Shown here piece by piece: positions 1 to 6,191 of a DNA stretch of 6,191 bases; position 1 is the stretch's first letter; every line of letters starts with the position of its first letter. The stretch is taken from the NCBI GenBank assembly GCA_011620145.1, contig WOZT01000211.1, positions 3,164-9,354 of the forward strand. The letters run 5' to 3'. The translations under genes were made by a program, and so were the position numbers. The stretch comes from Gammaproteobacteria bacterium. Lineage in GTDB: Bacteria; Pseudomonadota; Gammaproteobacteria; UBA5335. The notes beneath the pieces were generated by a model, which was given only the letters and a program-made list of their open reading frames with translations, did no database searches and was not told the origin of the DNA.

Positions 1-1452
1 TTGCGGCAGGACGAGGACGTCCTCGATACCTGGTTCTCCTCGGCCTTGTGGCCCTTCTCGACGCTGGGCTGGCCGCAGGCGACGCCCGAACTGGCCGCCT
101 TCTACCCCACTTCCGTGCTGGTGACCGGCTTCGACATCATTTTCTTCTGGGTCGCCCGGATGATCATGATGGGGCTGAAATTCACCGGTGAGGTGCCGTT
201 TCGGGAGATCTACATCCATGGTCTGGTGCGCGACGCCGAAGGCCAGAAGATGTCCAAGTCCAAGGGCAATGTGCTCGATCCGATCGATCTGATCGACGGC
301 ATCAGCCTGGATGCACTGGTGGCCAAGCGCACCAGCGGCCTGATGCAGCCGCAGATGGCGAAAAAGATCGAACAGGCCACCCGCCGCCAGTTCCCGGGCG
401 GCATCGCCGCCTTCGGCACCGACGCCCTGCGCTACACCTTCTGTTCGCTCGCCTCCACCGGCCGCGACATCAAGTTCGATCTGGGGCGCATCGAAGGCTA
501 CCGCAACTTCTGCAACAAGCTGTGGAACGCCGCCCGTTTCGTGCTGATGAACACCGAAGGAGAGGACACCGGGCTTGGTGGCGAACCGATCGAATTGGGG
601 CTGGCCGAACGCTGGATCATCTCGCGTTTGCAGCGTACCGAGGCGGGTGTGCGCGACCATCTGGACGGCTATCGCTTCGACCTCGCCGCCCAGGTGGCCT
701 ACGACTTTTTATGGGGCGAATACTGCGACTGGTACCTGGAACTGGCCAAGGTGACGCTGCAGAACGCCGATGCCGATCCTGCTCAGTTGCGCGGCACCCG
801 GCGCACGCTGGTGCGGGTGCTGGAAACGGCGCTGCGGCTGCTGCACCCCTTCATGCCCTTCATCACCGAGGAGATCTGGCAGCGGGTGGCGCCACTGGCC
901 GGCAAACCGGGCGACACATTGATGCGCCAGCGCTACCCCGAACCGGATACCGCGCGCATCGATGAGGCCGCCGAAACGGATATGGCCTGGGTCATGGCGT
1001 TCATCCTGGGGGTGCGCCGCATTCGCGGCGAAATGGACATCGCCCCCGGCCGAGCGCTGCCCGTGCTGCTGCAGGACGCCAGCGATGCTGATCGACGGCG
1101 GCTCGACGCCTACCTGCCCTATCTCAGCAAACTGGCACGGCTCGCCGAACTCGAATTCCTCCCGTCCGGCGCATCGGCCCCGGAGGCGGCGCTTGCCTTG
1201 GTGGGCGGCATGGGTGTCCTCGTTCCCCTGGCAGGACTGATCGACACGGCGGCGGAACAGCAGCGCTTGGACAAGGAAATCGCGCGTCTGGGTCAGGAGC
1301 GGGACAAGCTGAAAGGGCGCCTGGACAATCCCGCCTTTGTCGAACGCGCACCCGCCGAGGTGGTGGGCAAGGAACAGGCCCGCCTGGAAAGCCTGACCGC
1401 CGATCTGGCCCGACTGGAGAGCCAGAAAGCGCGCCTCGCCCGCTTGGCCTGA
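1..1452 (+). CDS. valS: Valyl-tRNA synthetase, C-terminal half (5' truncated by window edge)
   Basis: Class I aminoacyl-tRNA synthetase that charges tRNA-Val with valine in the cytoplasm. The visible 483 residues are the C-terminal half; bacterial ValRS is usually about 900-950 aa, so the HIGH motif and most of the editing domain lie upstream of the window. The first codon (TTG) is internal, not a start. Residues 1-95 finish the Rossmann catalytic core, with the [15 protein letters not shown] block at about 6-20 and the KMSKS signature at 83-87 (nt 247-261). Residues about 200-350 look like the helical anticodon-binding domain (NKLWNAARF just before it, then [13 protein letters not shown]). 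Residues about 413-483 form the Leu/Glu/Arg/Lys-rich C-terminal coiled-coil typical of ValRS, which contacts the tRNA. The frame ends at TGA 1450-1452 with no disruption. Its downstream neighbour is convergent, so valS ends its transcription unit here. Identification is firm. Confidence 0.97.
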   Translation: MRQDEDVLDTWFSSALWPFSTLGWPQATPELAAFYPTSVLVTGFDIIFFWVARMIMMGLKFTGEVPFREIYIHGLVRDAEGQKMSKSKGNVLDPIDLIDGISLDALVAKRTSGLMQPQMAKKIEQATRRQFPGGIAAFGTDALRYTFCSLASTGRDIKFDLGRIEGYRNFCNKLWNAARFVLMNTEGEDTGLGGEPIELGLAERWIISRLQRTEAGVRDHLDGYRFDLAAQVAYDFLWGEYCDWYLELAKVTLQNADADPAQLRGTRRTLVRVLETALRLLHPFMPFITEEIWQRVAPLAGKPGDTLMRQRYPEPDTARIDEAAETDMAWVMAFILGVRRIRGEMDIAPGRALPVLLQDASDADRRRLDAYLPYLSKLARLAELEFLPSGASAPEAALALVGGMGVLVPLAGLIDTAAEQQRLDKEIARLGQERDKLKGRLDNPAFVERAPAEVVGKEQARLESLTADLARLESQKARLARLA

Positions 1453-1502
1453 AGTCAGAAACATTCCGCCCGCCGGGAGCAGGGATGGATGACGCGACGC
1501 CG

Positions 1503-1530
1503 GGGGCCTGGACGATCGTCTCCAGGCCCC
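1503..1530. terminator. GC-rich hairpin between convergent genes, possible bidirectional terminator
   Basis: A perfect 10-bp inverted repeat: GGGGCCTGGA at 1503-1512 pairs with TCCAGGCCCC at 1521-1530, leaving an 8-nt loop. It sits 50 nt after the valS stop and 9 nt beyond the stop of the opposing small gene, the expected place for a shared terminator. Neither strand shows a clear T-tract after the stem, so it is not a canonical intrinsic terminator. It may act with Rho, or as a 3'-end stabilising stem. Confidence 0.55.
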
Positions 1531-1539
1531 GACAACCGG

Positions 1540-1878
1540 TCAGTTCTGTCCGGCCTCTTCCTGGAGCGTCTTGAGATGCTTGCGCGTCAGTTCGTAGAAC
1601 TGGCGCGAGGGTCCCACGTCCTCGAAGATGGGATCGCCCAACTCGTCCCGTGCCACCACCTGGGAACCCTCCCGGTAAGGCAGCAGGCCCTCGATCTCAT
1701 CGAGGGCGGCGCTGATCAGTTCCCGCAGCAAATCATCCTCGCAGCGCGCCGGATACATCTCGTGCAAGGCCCGCAACCGGGCCAGGTCATGGATCGTCAG
1801 CCGCAGGCAGTAATCACGCTGGCTCAGGGGCGAATGCCCCTCACTTTCCCATGTCTTCAGCAATGCCTTGATCGCCAT
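1540..1878 (-). CDS. Conserved small protein with ribbon-helix-helix-like N-terminal half
   Basis: A 112-aa soluble protein with no signal peptide or membrane segment. ATG at 1878 is preferred: an AAAGGTGAG Shine-Dalgarno-like stretch lies about 8-9 nt upstream, whereas the in-frame GTG at 1887 falls inside that stretch. Residues 23-63 read as a short strand (YCLRL), a helix (DLARLRALHEMYP) and a second helix (EDDLLRELISAALDEIE), a beta-alpha-alpha order resembling ribbon-helix-helix proteins. A conserved-looking tail follows, GSQVVARDELGDPIFEDVGP at 71-90. From memory it resembles a gammaproteobacterial family often labelled 'type 1 pili tip component' or 'pilin assembly protein'; nothing in the sequence (no signal peptide, no pilin-like segment) supports a role in pili. 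It lies 56 nt downstream of the DUF2970 gene on the same strand and is probably co-transcribed with it. Function unknown. Confidence 0.82.
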   Translation of the reverse strand: MAIKALLKTWESEGHSPLSQRDYCLRLTIHDLARLRALHEMYPARCEDDLLRELISAALDEIEGLLPYREGSQVVARDELGDPIFEDVGPSRQFYELTRKHLKTLQEEAGQN

Positions 1879-1934
1879 CTTCCGCACTCACCTTTATCTC
1901 AAATTCGCGGGCGCCATCAGCACCCAAATTAGCT

Positions 1935-2156
1935 TCAGGGCGCGGGATGCCCGGCCTGAGCCAGCAACAGCCGCACACCCAGCCAGATCAGTCCAATCAA
2001 CACCACCGTGGCCGCCGCGCCGACCGCGATGAAGGCAAAGGGGCTGCCACTGGTGAAATCCCGTTGACGATTCTTCTCGCTCTGAACCCCCAGCAAGGCC
2101 GCCAGCACACTGCCCATCACCTGCCAGAATCCCATGCGTTCATCGCGCTGCGTCAT
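1935..2156 (-). CDS. DUF2970 family small inner-membrane protein
   Basis: A 73-aa protein with one transmembrane segment. ATG at 2156 is chosen because GGAG lies 6 nt upstream; the longer alternative, TTG at 2174, has no better ribosome binding site and would place the SD inside the gene. The N-terminal part (residues 9-34) has the pattern I associate with DUF2970: an F-W-Q-V start, then SVLAALLGVQSEKNRQRDF (16-34), then a GSPF turn. A single hydrophobic helix follows at about 40-65 (AFIAVGAAATVVLIGLIWLG), with a short tail ending PAP. The family has no established function that I know of. It is the first gene of a - strand pair and is transcribed divergently from the MoxR operon, so the two units share a 116-bp control region. 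Family assignment is by remembered motif; the membrane segment is seen directly. Confidence 0.85.
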   Translation of the reverse strand: MTQRDERMGFWQVMGSVLAALLGVQSEKNRQRDFTSGSPFAFIAVGAAATVVLIGLIWLGVRLLLAQAGHPAP

Positions 2157-2272
2157 CTCATTCTCCGTTTGCAAACCGACCGACCGATCATTTCCCGTTC
2201 GGCTCTCGTCATATTCTACCGAGGTCGGCCGAAAACCTCATTTGAAGCCCTGTTCAGTTCTCCGGAGTGCCC
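2157..2272. promoter_or_regulatory. Divergent intergenic region: candidate promoters and CCGA/TCGG cluster
   Basis: This 116-bp gap separates the start codons of the DUF2970 gene (-) and moxR (+), so it should contain both promoters. The AT-rich core ATATTCTA reads as -10-like TATTCT (2212-2217) on the + strand and as TAGAAT (2213-2218) on the - strand, so the two -10 candidates overlap. No good TTGACA-like -35 stands at 16-18 bp from either, so the promoters are weak, activator-dependent, or wrongly placed by me. Around this core are five CCGA and two TCGG tetramers: CCGA at 2176, 2180, 2184, 2219 and 2229, TCGG at 2199 and 2225. They include a three-unit tandem (2176-2187) and the palindrome TCGGCCGA (2225-2232). 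These are candidate operator elements. Confidence 0.4.
2264..2267 (+). promoter_or_regulatory. Shine-Dalgarno for moxR that decides its start
   Basis: GGAG lies 5 nt upstream of ATG 2273. The in-frame GTG at 2267-2269 shares its first base with this motif, so GTG cannot be the start served by it. The shorter ATG start is therefore preferred. Confidence 0.7.
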
Positions 2273-3232
2273 ATGTCCGACGTATTCGATCTTCCTCTCC
2301 CGCCCCTGATTGATGAGCGGCCGCTGACCCTCATCCATGAGGCCATCGATCAGGTCGCGCGTGTCGTCCTCGGCAAGGAACACCAGATCCGCCAGGCAGT
2401 GGCCTGCCTGCTGGCCGAGGGGCATTTGTTGCTGGAAGACGTACCCGGTGTGGGCAAGACCACCCTGGCCCATGCGCTGGCGCGCAGCCTGGGGCTGGAA
2501 TTCCAGCGCGTCCAGTTCACCAGCGACATGCTGCCCGCCGACATCACCGGCACCTCCATCTATGACCGCGCCAGTGGTCGCTTCACCTTCCATCCGGGGC
2601 CGGTCTTCACCCAGTTGATGCTGGCCGATGAGATCAACCGGGCGACACCACGTACCCAGAGCGCGCTGCTGGAAGCCATGGAAGAAGGCCAGGTCAGCGT
2701 GGACGGCGTCAGTCACCGGCTGCCCCAACCCTTCTTCGTCATCGCCACCCAGAACCCCACCCGCCAGACGGGCACCTTCGCCCTGCCCGAATCACAACTC
2801 GACCGTTTTCTGCTGCGCATCAGCCTGGGTTATCCGGACCCGGAGGCCGAGCGGGCGCTGCTGCGCCTCGGGGAGCGGCGCAGCGCACTGGCGCAATTGC
2901 CCAGTCGACTCAGCGCCATCGATCTGTTGGATCTGCAACGGCAGGTGCGCCGGGTGCACCTGGCCGAACCGCTGCTGTCCTATGTGCTCGCGCTGCTCGA
3001 CTACACGCGGCGCTGTGGGCGGTTTCGCGAAGGGCTCTCGCCGCGCGCGGGATTGGGCCTGGTGCGCGCCGCGCAGGCCTGGGCCTTGTTGGCGGGGCGC
3101 CAGCATGTGTTGCCGGAGGATGTGCAGGCGCTGTTCGAACCTCTGGCTGGCCATCGCCTGCAGCCGCTGGAAGGCCGTGAGGAGCAGCCCATCGGTCCGC
3201 GCGACATCCTGACCGCGGTGGCGGTGCCCTGA
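2273..3232 (+). CDS. moxR: MoxR-family AAA+ ATPase
   Basis: A 319-aa cytoplasmic AAA+ ATPase, close to the usual MoxR length. Starting from ATG 2273, Walker A is GVGKTT at 59-64 (K62), Walker B is LMLADE at 115-120 (D119, E120), sensor 1 is ATQNP at 158-162 (N161), and the arginine-finger region is LPESQLDRF at 171-179. A C-terminal lid holds the sensor 2 motif LSPRAG at 255-260 (R258). The block TSDMLPADITG at 83-93 and the family-typical EEGQVSVDG at 137-145 separate MoxR from other AAA+ groups. All catalytic motifs look intact. MoxR proteins are thought to act as chaperones that mature or remodel partner complexes, typically with proteins encoded next to them. Here the partners are the DUF58 gene 2 nt downstream and the transglutaminase after it, matching the Pseudomonas moxR-DUF58-tgpA arrangement. 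The symbol is the family name; the target is unknown. Confidence 0.95.
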   Translation: MSDVFDLPLPPLIDERPLTLIHEAIDQVARVVLGKEHQIRQAVACLLAEGHLLLEDVPGVGKTTLAHALARSLGLEFQRVQFTSDMLPADITGTSIYDRASGRFTFHPGPVFTQLMLADEINRATPRTQSALLEAMEEGQVSVDGVSHRLPQPFFVIATQNPTRQTGTFALPESQLDRFLLRISLGYPDPEAERALLRLGERRSALAQLPSRLSAIDLLDLQRQVRRVHLAEPLLSYVLALLDYTRRCGRFREGLSPRAGLGLVRAAQAWALLAGRQHVLPEDVQALFEPLAGHRLQPLEGREEQPIGPRDILTAVAVP

Positions 3233-3234
3233 CC

Positions 3235-4218
3235 ATGCCTGGGGCCGTGATGCGTCATGCCTGGGTGCTGCGCTGGGTCAATCGGCGCCATCCCCCGGTC
3301 ACCGGACCCATCCGTGTGGAACGCAACCGCATCTATATCCTGCCCACCCGGCAGGGCTGGGGATTCGCCCTGCTGCTGGGGATCATGCTCTTGGCCGCCC
3401 TCAACTATGGCAACAGCCTGCTGTTCGTGGTCTGCTTCTGGATGGGCGGCGCGGCCTTCCTGGCCATGTATCACACCCACCGCAACCTGCTGGGACTGGT
3501 CCTCACGGGACAAGACGCTGCGCCCGTATTCGCCGGAAACCCGGCCATGTTCACGCTGCGTCTTTCCCACCCCGACACCCTGCCCCGCTACGGGCTGCGC
3601 CTCCATCACGATGCGCAGATCCTGGCGCTCGCAGCGCTGCCCGCAGGCGCCGAAACGCCCATTCCCTTCGCCATTCCGGCTCCCCGACGCGGACGTCTGA
3701 CAGTCCCCCGCCTGGGACTGTCGACCACCTATCCGCTCGGATTGTTCGAAGCCTGGACCTGGATTCATCCGGCGCTGGAAACCCTGGTCTATCCGCATCC
3801 GGCCCGGCAGGCGCCGCTGCCAAGGGGCGCTGCGGCGCAGGGCGGGCTGGGCACGGCATCCGATCACGGAGAGGGCAGTGAGGACTATCGCGGCCTGCGC
3901 AGTTACCGCGCCGGCGATGGCGCGCACCACATCGCCTGGCGCACGCTGGCGCGGGAACGAGGGCTCATGGTCAAACAATTCAGCGAAACCGATCAGCCCG
4001 AATGGCGGTTGGACTGGACACAGTTTGCCCACGAAACGGAAGCCGAACGCATTCTGTCGCTGCTGTGCCGCCAGGCCCTGGAGGCGCACGAGCGCAGCGC
4101 GCCGTTCGCCCTGCGCTTGCCCGATCGCCAGTTGCCCTTGGGAGTCGGCGAGCGCCACCTGCAACAGGCACTGCGCCACCTCGCCCTGTTCGGTCTGCCG
4201 GCACGGGCAGCGCCATGA
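3235..4218 (+). CDS. DUF58 domain membrane protein, partner of MoxR
   Basis: A 327-aa protein. Two adjacent hydrophobic helices at about 42-58 and 61-79 anchor it in the inner membrane. A beta-rich stretch follows (about 95-190) with the family motif YPLGLFEAW at 166-174, and then the DUF58 core GSEDYRGLRSYRAGD at 214-228, HHIAWRTLAR at 231-240 and VKQFSE at 246-251. The final part (about 255-325) corresponds to the short von Willebrand A-like region, but where a MIDAS DxSxS motif would be expected it reads LDWTQF (259-264), so metal binding is doubtful. ATG 3235 is 2 nt after the moxR stop, which suggests translational coupling since no strong SD is visible; ATG 3250 is an alternative start. 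The stop overlaps the next gene by 4 nt. DUF58 proteins regularly accompany MoxR ATPases; the biochemical role is not established. Confidence 0.92.
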   Translation: MPGAVMRHAWVLRWVNRRHPPVTGPIRVERNRIYILPTRQGWGFALLLGIMLLAALNYGNSLLFVVCFWMGGAAFLAMYHTHRNLLGLVLTGQDAAPVFAGNPAMFTLRLSHPDTLPRYGLRLHHDAQILALAALPAGAETPIPFAIPAPRRGRLTVPRLGLSTTYPLGLFEAWTWIHPALETLVYPHPARQAPLPRGAAAQGGLGTASDHGEGSEDYRGLRSYRAGDGAHHIAWRTLARERGLMVKQFSETDQPEWRLDWTQFAHETEAERILSLLCRQALEAHERSAPFALRLPDRQLPLGVGERHLQQALRHLALFGLPARAAP

Positions 4219-6191
4219 AGGCCGTCCGGCCCGGCCGCACGCTTGCCCTGCTGCTGGGTTGCGTCGCCATCGCCTATCTGCCGCACCTGACCCATCTGCC
4301 GCTGTGGGTTAGCGGTGCACTGGCCGGTTGCGCTGCGGGACTCATTGCCATCACAGCCGGATGGATGACGGCACCTGGGCGCTGGCTGCGGCTGGGGCTG
4401 GCACTTGCCGGTCTGGCGGCGGTGGCGGTCCAGTATGGGCGCGTCAATGGCGCCGACTCGGGCAGCGCCCTGCTGGCGCTGATGCTGGGGCTCAAGCTGC
4501 TGGAGATTCGCACCGGACGGGATCGCATCCTGGTGGTGTATCTGTGTTTTTTTCTGCTGGGCAGCGGGTTTCTGCACGACCAGGCCTTGCCCGGCGGCGC
4601 GCTGGCGCTACTGGGCCTGCTGCCGCTGACCGGCGCCTGGATTTTGTTGCAGGCGGGCGCGGACGGACCGTCGCCCGCCATGGCCCTGCGCACTGCAGCG
4701 GTGCTTCTGGCCCAGGCGCTGCCCCTGATGTTGATTCTGTTCCTGCTGTTTCCGCGTCTGTCGGGGCCGTTGTGGAGCATTCCGCGGGATACCGGAACCA
4801 CCCGGTTCGGACTGAGCGACCACATGGCCCCTGGCGCCATCACGGCGCTGGGCCAATCCGGGGAGGTGGCTTTCCGCGCGCGTTTCTTTGGTCCCACACC
4901 GCCGCCCACGTCGCGGTATTGGCGCGCTTTGGTGTTGTGGGATTACGACGGGCTGACGTGGCGCAATCAGCAACCGGCAGAAATCGGCCTCACGCCGCTG
5001 ATTGCGCAGGGCAACCCCGTCAGTTACGAAATTACCTTAGAGCCCCAGGGACAACCCTGGCTGCCGCTGCTCGACGTTCCCGCCCGGCTGGAGCGCCCCC
5101 AGGCGCGGCTCACGGGACGCGAGGCCATCGAGGGCAAGCCAGTGGAAGAACGCCTGCGTTACGAAGCCAGCTCCTATTTGAACTACCGACTTGCCGCGGA
5201 ACTCGACCCGGGTCTGCGCGGACGCGCCTTGGCGCTGCCCGAAAAAGGCAATAACGCGGCACGCGCGCTCGCTGAACAGTGGCAGGCGCGTCTCGCCGAT
5301 CCGGCGGAGCGCGCCCGCGCAGCGCTGACTTTGTTCCGACAAGCGCCCTTCTACTACACCCTCGACCCGCCACCCTTGGGCCCAAACGGGATCGACGATT
5401 TTCTGTTCAACACCCGGCGCGGGTTTTGTGAACACTATGCCGGCGCCTTTGTGTTCCTGATGCGGGCAGCCGGGGTCCCGGCGCGCGTGGTGACCGGCTA
5501 CCAGGGCGGCGAGACCAATCCCCTGGGGGATTATCTGATCGTGCGCCAGGCCGACGCCCATGCCTGGGCTGAAATCTGGCTCGCAGACCGGGGATGGGTG
5601 CGCATCGATCCCACCGCGGCCGTCGCCCCGGAGCGGATCGAGGACGGCGCGGCCGCAGCGCTGGCGGGTGAACTGTCGGCACCGGTGCGCCTGCTGCGCG
5701 AGAGCCAAACGCTGCAACGCCTGCGCCTGAGCTGGGACGCAGTGAACTACCGCTGGAATGACTGGGTGCTGGGTTATGGCCCGGAAAAGCAACGCACGAC
5801 GCTGACTCAGTTGGGTTTTGAGTCGGTCGAACCGGGACGGTTGATGGGGTGGATGACGCTCATCACCGTGGGCATGGGCGCGATGGTGGGACTGTGGATG
5901 GGACGCCGGCGCGAATATCGCCCTGACGATGATCCCGTGGCCGCGGGTTTCGCCCGCCTGAAGCGTCGATTGTCACGGGCGGGCTATCCAGTTCGAGCGG
6001 GGGAGGGGCCGCGGGATTATCTGGCCCGCTGCGCCGCAGCCGAGCCGGCCTGGCATGCCCCGCTCGGCGAGCTGTGTGAGCAATACCTGGCCTTGCGCTA
6101 CGGCCCCGAGCCCGCGCCGCAGGCGTTGCCGCGCTTCAAAAAGACGCTGCGGCGGTTTCATCCCCGCTGGCTGCGCCTGCGCGGGCGCATG
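4215..6191 (+). CDS. tgpA: TgpA-like transmembrane transglutaminase (DUF3488-transglutaminase-DUF4129), 3' end cut by window
   Basis: 659 codons, open to the last base. ATG 4215 overlaps the DUF58 stop (ATGA, 4215-4218) and has no strong SD, so translation is probably coupled. Residues 1-182 contain about six or seven hydrophobic helices (for example 10-23, 30-50, 59-73, 84-98, 105-120, 125-146, 160-180), the DUF3488 region. A periplasmic part (about 183-543) includes WDYDGLTW at 242-249 and the transglutaminase-like domain: RRGFCEHYAG with Cys405, DAHAWAEIW with His449 and WVRIDPTAA with Asp465, an intact Cys-His-Asp triad. A last membrane helix at about 544-563 is followed by RRRE and a cytoplasmic DUF4129-like tail with RLKRRL and GEGPRDYLAR. 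P. aeruginosa TgpA is, as I recall, about 668 aa, so only a few codons should be missing. TgpA is reported there as important for viability; the substrate is not known to me, and hydrolytic or structural roles are possible. Confidence 0.93.
   Translation, partial: MKAVRPGRTLALLLGCVAIAYLPHLTHLPLWVSGALAGCAAGLIAITAGWMTAPGRWLRLGLALAGLAAVAVQYGRVNGADSGSALLALMLGLKLLEIRTGRDRILVVYLCFFLLGSGFLHDQALPGGALALLGLLPLTGAWILLQAGADGPSPAMALRTAAVLLAQALPLMLILFLLFPRLSGPLWSIPRDTGTTRFGLSDHMAPGAITALGQSGEVAFRARFFGPTPPPTSRYWRALVLWDYDGLTWRNQQPAEIGLTPLIAQGNPVSYEITLEPQGQPWLPLLDVPARLERPQARLTGREAIEGKPVEERLRYEASSYLNYRLAAELDPGLRGRALALPEKGNNAARALAEQWQARLADPAERARAALTLFRQAPFYYTLDPPPLGPNGIDDFLFNTRRGFCEHYAGAFVFLMRAAGVPARVVTGYQGGETNPLGDYLIVRQADAHAWAEIWLADRGWVRIDPTAAVAPERIEDGAAAALAGELSAPVRLLRESQTLQRLRLSWDAVNYRWNDWVLGYGPEKQRTTLTQLGFESVEPGRLMGWMTLITVGMGAMVGLWMGRRREYRPDDDPVAAGFARLKRRLSRAGYPVRAGEGPRDYLARCAAAEPAWHAPLGELCEQYLALRYGPEPAPQALPRFKKTLRRFHPRWLRLRGRM

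Noticed and set aside
1..3. TTG at the first base as the start of valS
   Set aside because: The sequence aligns with the middle of ValRS; the gene clearly begins upstream of the window.
709..1464. 251-codon open frame on the - strand opposite valS
   Set aside because: Antisense shadow of a firmly identified gene; no family features and no supported start.
1489..1932. 147-codon open frame on the + strand over the small gene
   Set aside because: Opposite-strand shadow; the - strand frame has a good ribosome binding site and family-like sequence.
1947..2309. 120-codon open frame on the + strand crossing the divergent region
   Set aside because: It overlaps the DUF2970 gene antisense and runs into moxR in the wrong frame; composition is random.
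3001..4179. 392-codon open frame on the - strand
   Set aside because: Antisense shadow of moxR and DUF58 in GC-rich DNA; Gln/Arg/Gly-rich translation with no recognisable domain.
4547..4553. Run of seven T in tgpA as a possible frameshift or slippage site
   Set aside because: The frame is continuous through it (TGT TTT TTT CTG encodes part of a membrane helix) and the domains on both sides are in the same frame.
4328..5254. 308-codon open frame on the + strand
   Set aside because: It lies in another frame inside tgpA, and its translation is a low-complexity Arg/Ala/Gly-rich shadow, whereas the 4215 frame carries the full TgpA domain order and catalytic triad.
5037..5792. 251-codon open frame on the - strand opposite tgpA
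   Set aside because: Antisense to the transglutaminase domain, whose conserved motifs explain the sequence.
1..6191. CRISPR arrays, insertion sequences, tRNA genes or a defence system
   Set aside because: No regularly spaced repeats, transposase motifs, terminal inverted repeats or tRNA-like cloverleaf segments were seen; the window reads as core chromosomal genes.

Overview
This is a high-GC (about 60-65% by eye) bacterial chromosomal window, most likely from a gammaproteobacterium. That assignment rests on the valyl-tRNA synthetase sequence and on a MoxR / DUF58 / TgpA-type transglutaminase operon of the kind known in Pseudomonas and relatives. I cannot name the genus from the sequence alone. 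Coding density is high, and I see no mobile element, CRISPR array, tRNA or rRNA.

Layout: (i) 1-1452, the C-terminal half of valS on the + strand, cut by the left edge. (ii) 1453-1539, a short convergent intergenic gap with a perfect 10-bp GC-rich hairpin. (iii) 1540-2156, two small genes on the - strand, transcribed away from the operon: a 73-aa DUF2970 membrane protein, then a 112-aa conserved soluble protein whose N-terminal half has a ribbon-helix-helix-like pattern. (iv) 2157-2272, a divergent intergenic region with AT-rich -10-like sequences and an unusual cluster of CCGA/TCGG tetranucleotides. (v) 2273 to the right edge, a tightly packed + strand operon: a MoxR-family AAA+ ATPase, a DUF58 membrane protein that starts 2 nt after the moxR stop, and a TgpA-like transmembrane transglutaminase that overlaps DUF58 by 4 nt (ATGA). 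The last frame is open to the final base, at 659 codons, so its stop lies outside the window.

The three-gene operon probably forms one functional unit. The MoxR ATPase would act as a chaperone or remodeller in the cytoplasm, DUF58 as its membrane-anchored partner, and TgpA as a polytopic inner-membrane protein with a periplasmic Cys-His-Asp transglutaminase-fold domain. In Pseudomonas aeruginosa TgpA has been reported as important for viability, but its substrate is unclear to me. No overtly new system is visible. The most open questions are the RHH-like small protein, the CCGA cluster between the divergent units, and the apparently degenerate metal-site motif in the DUF58 protein.
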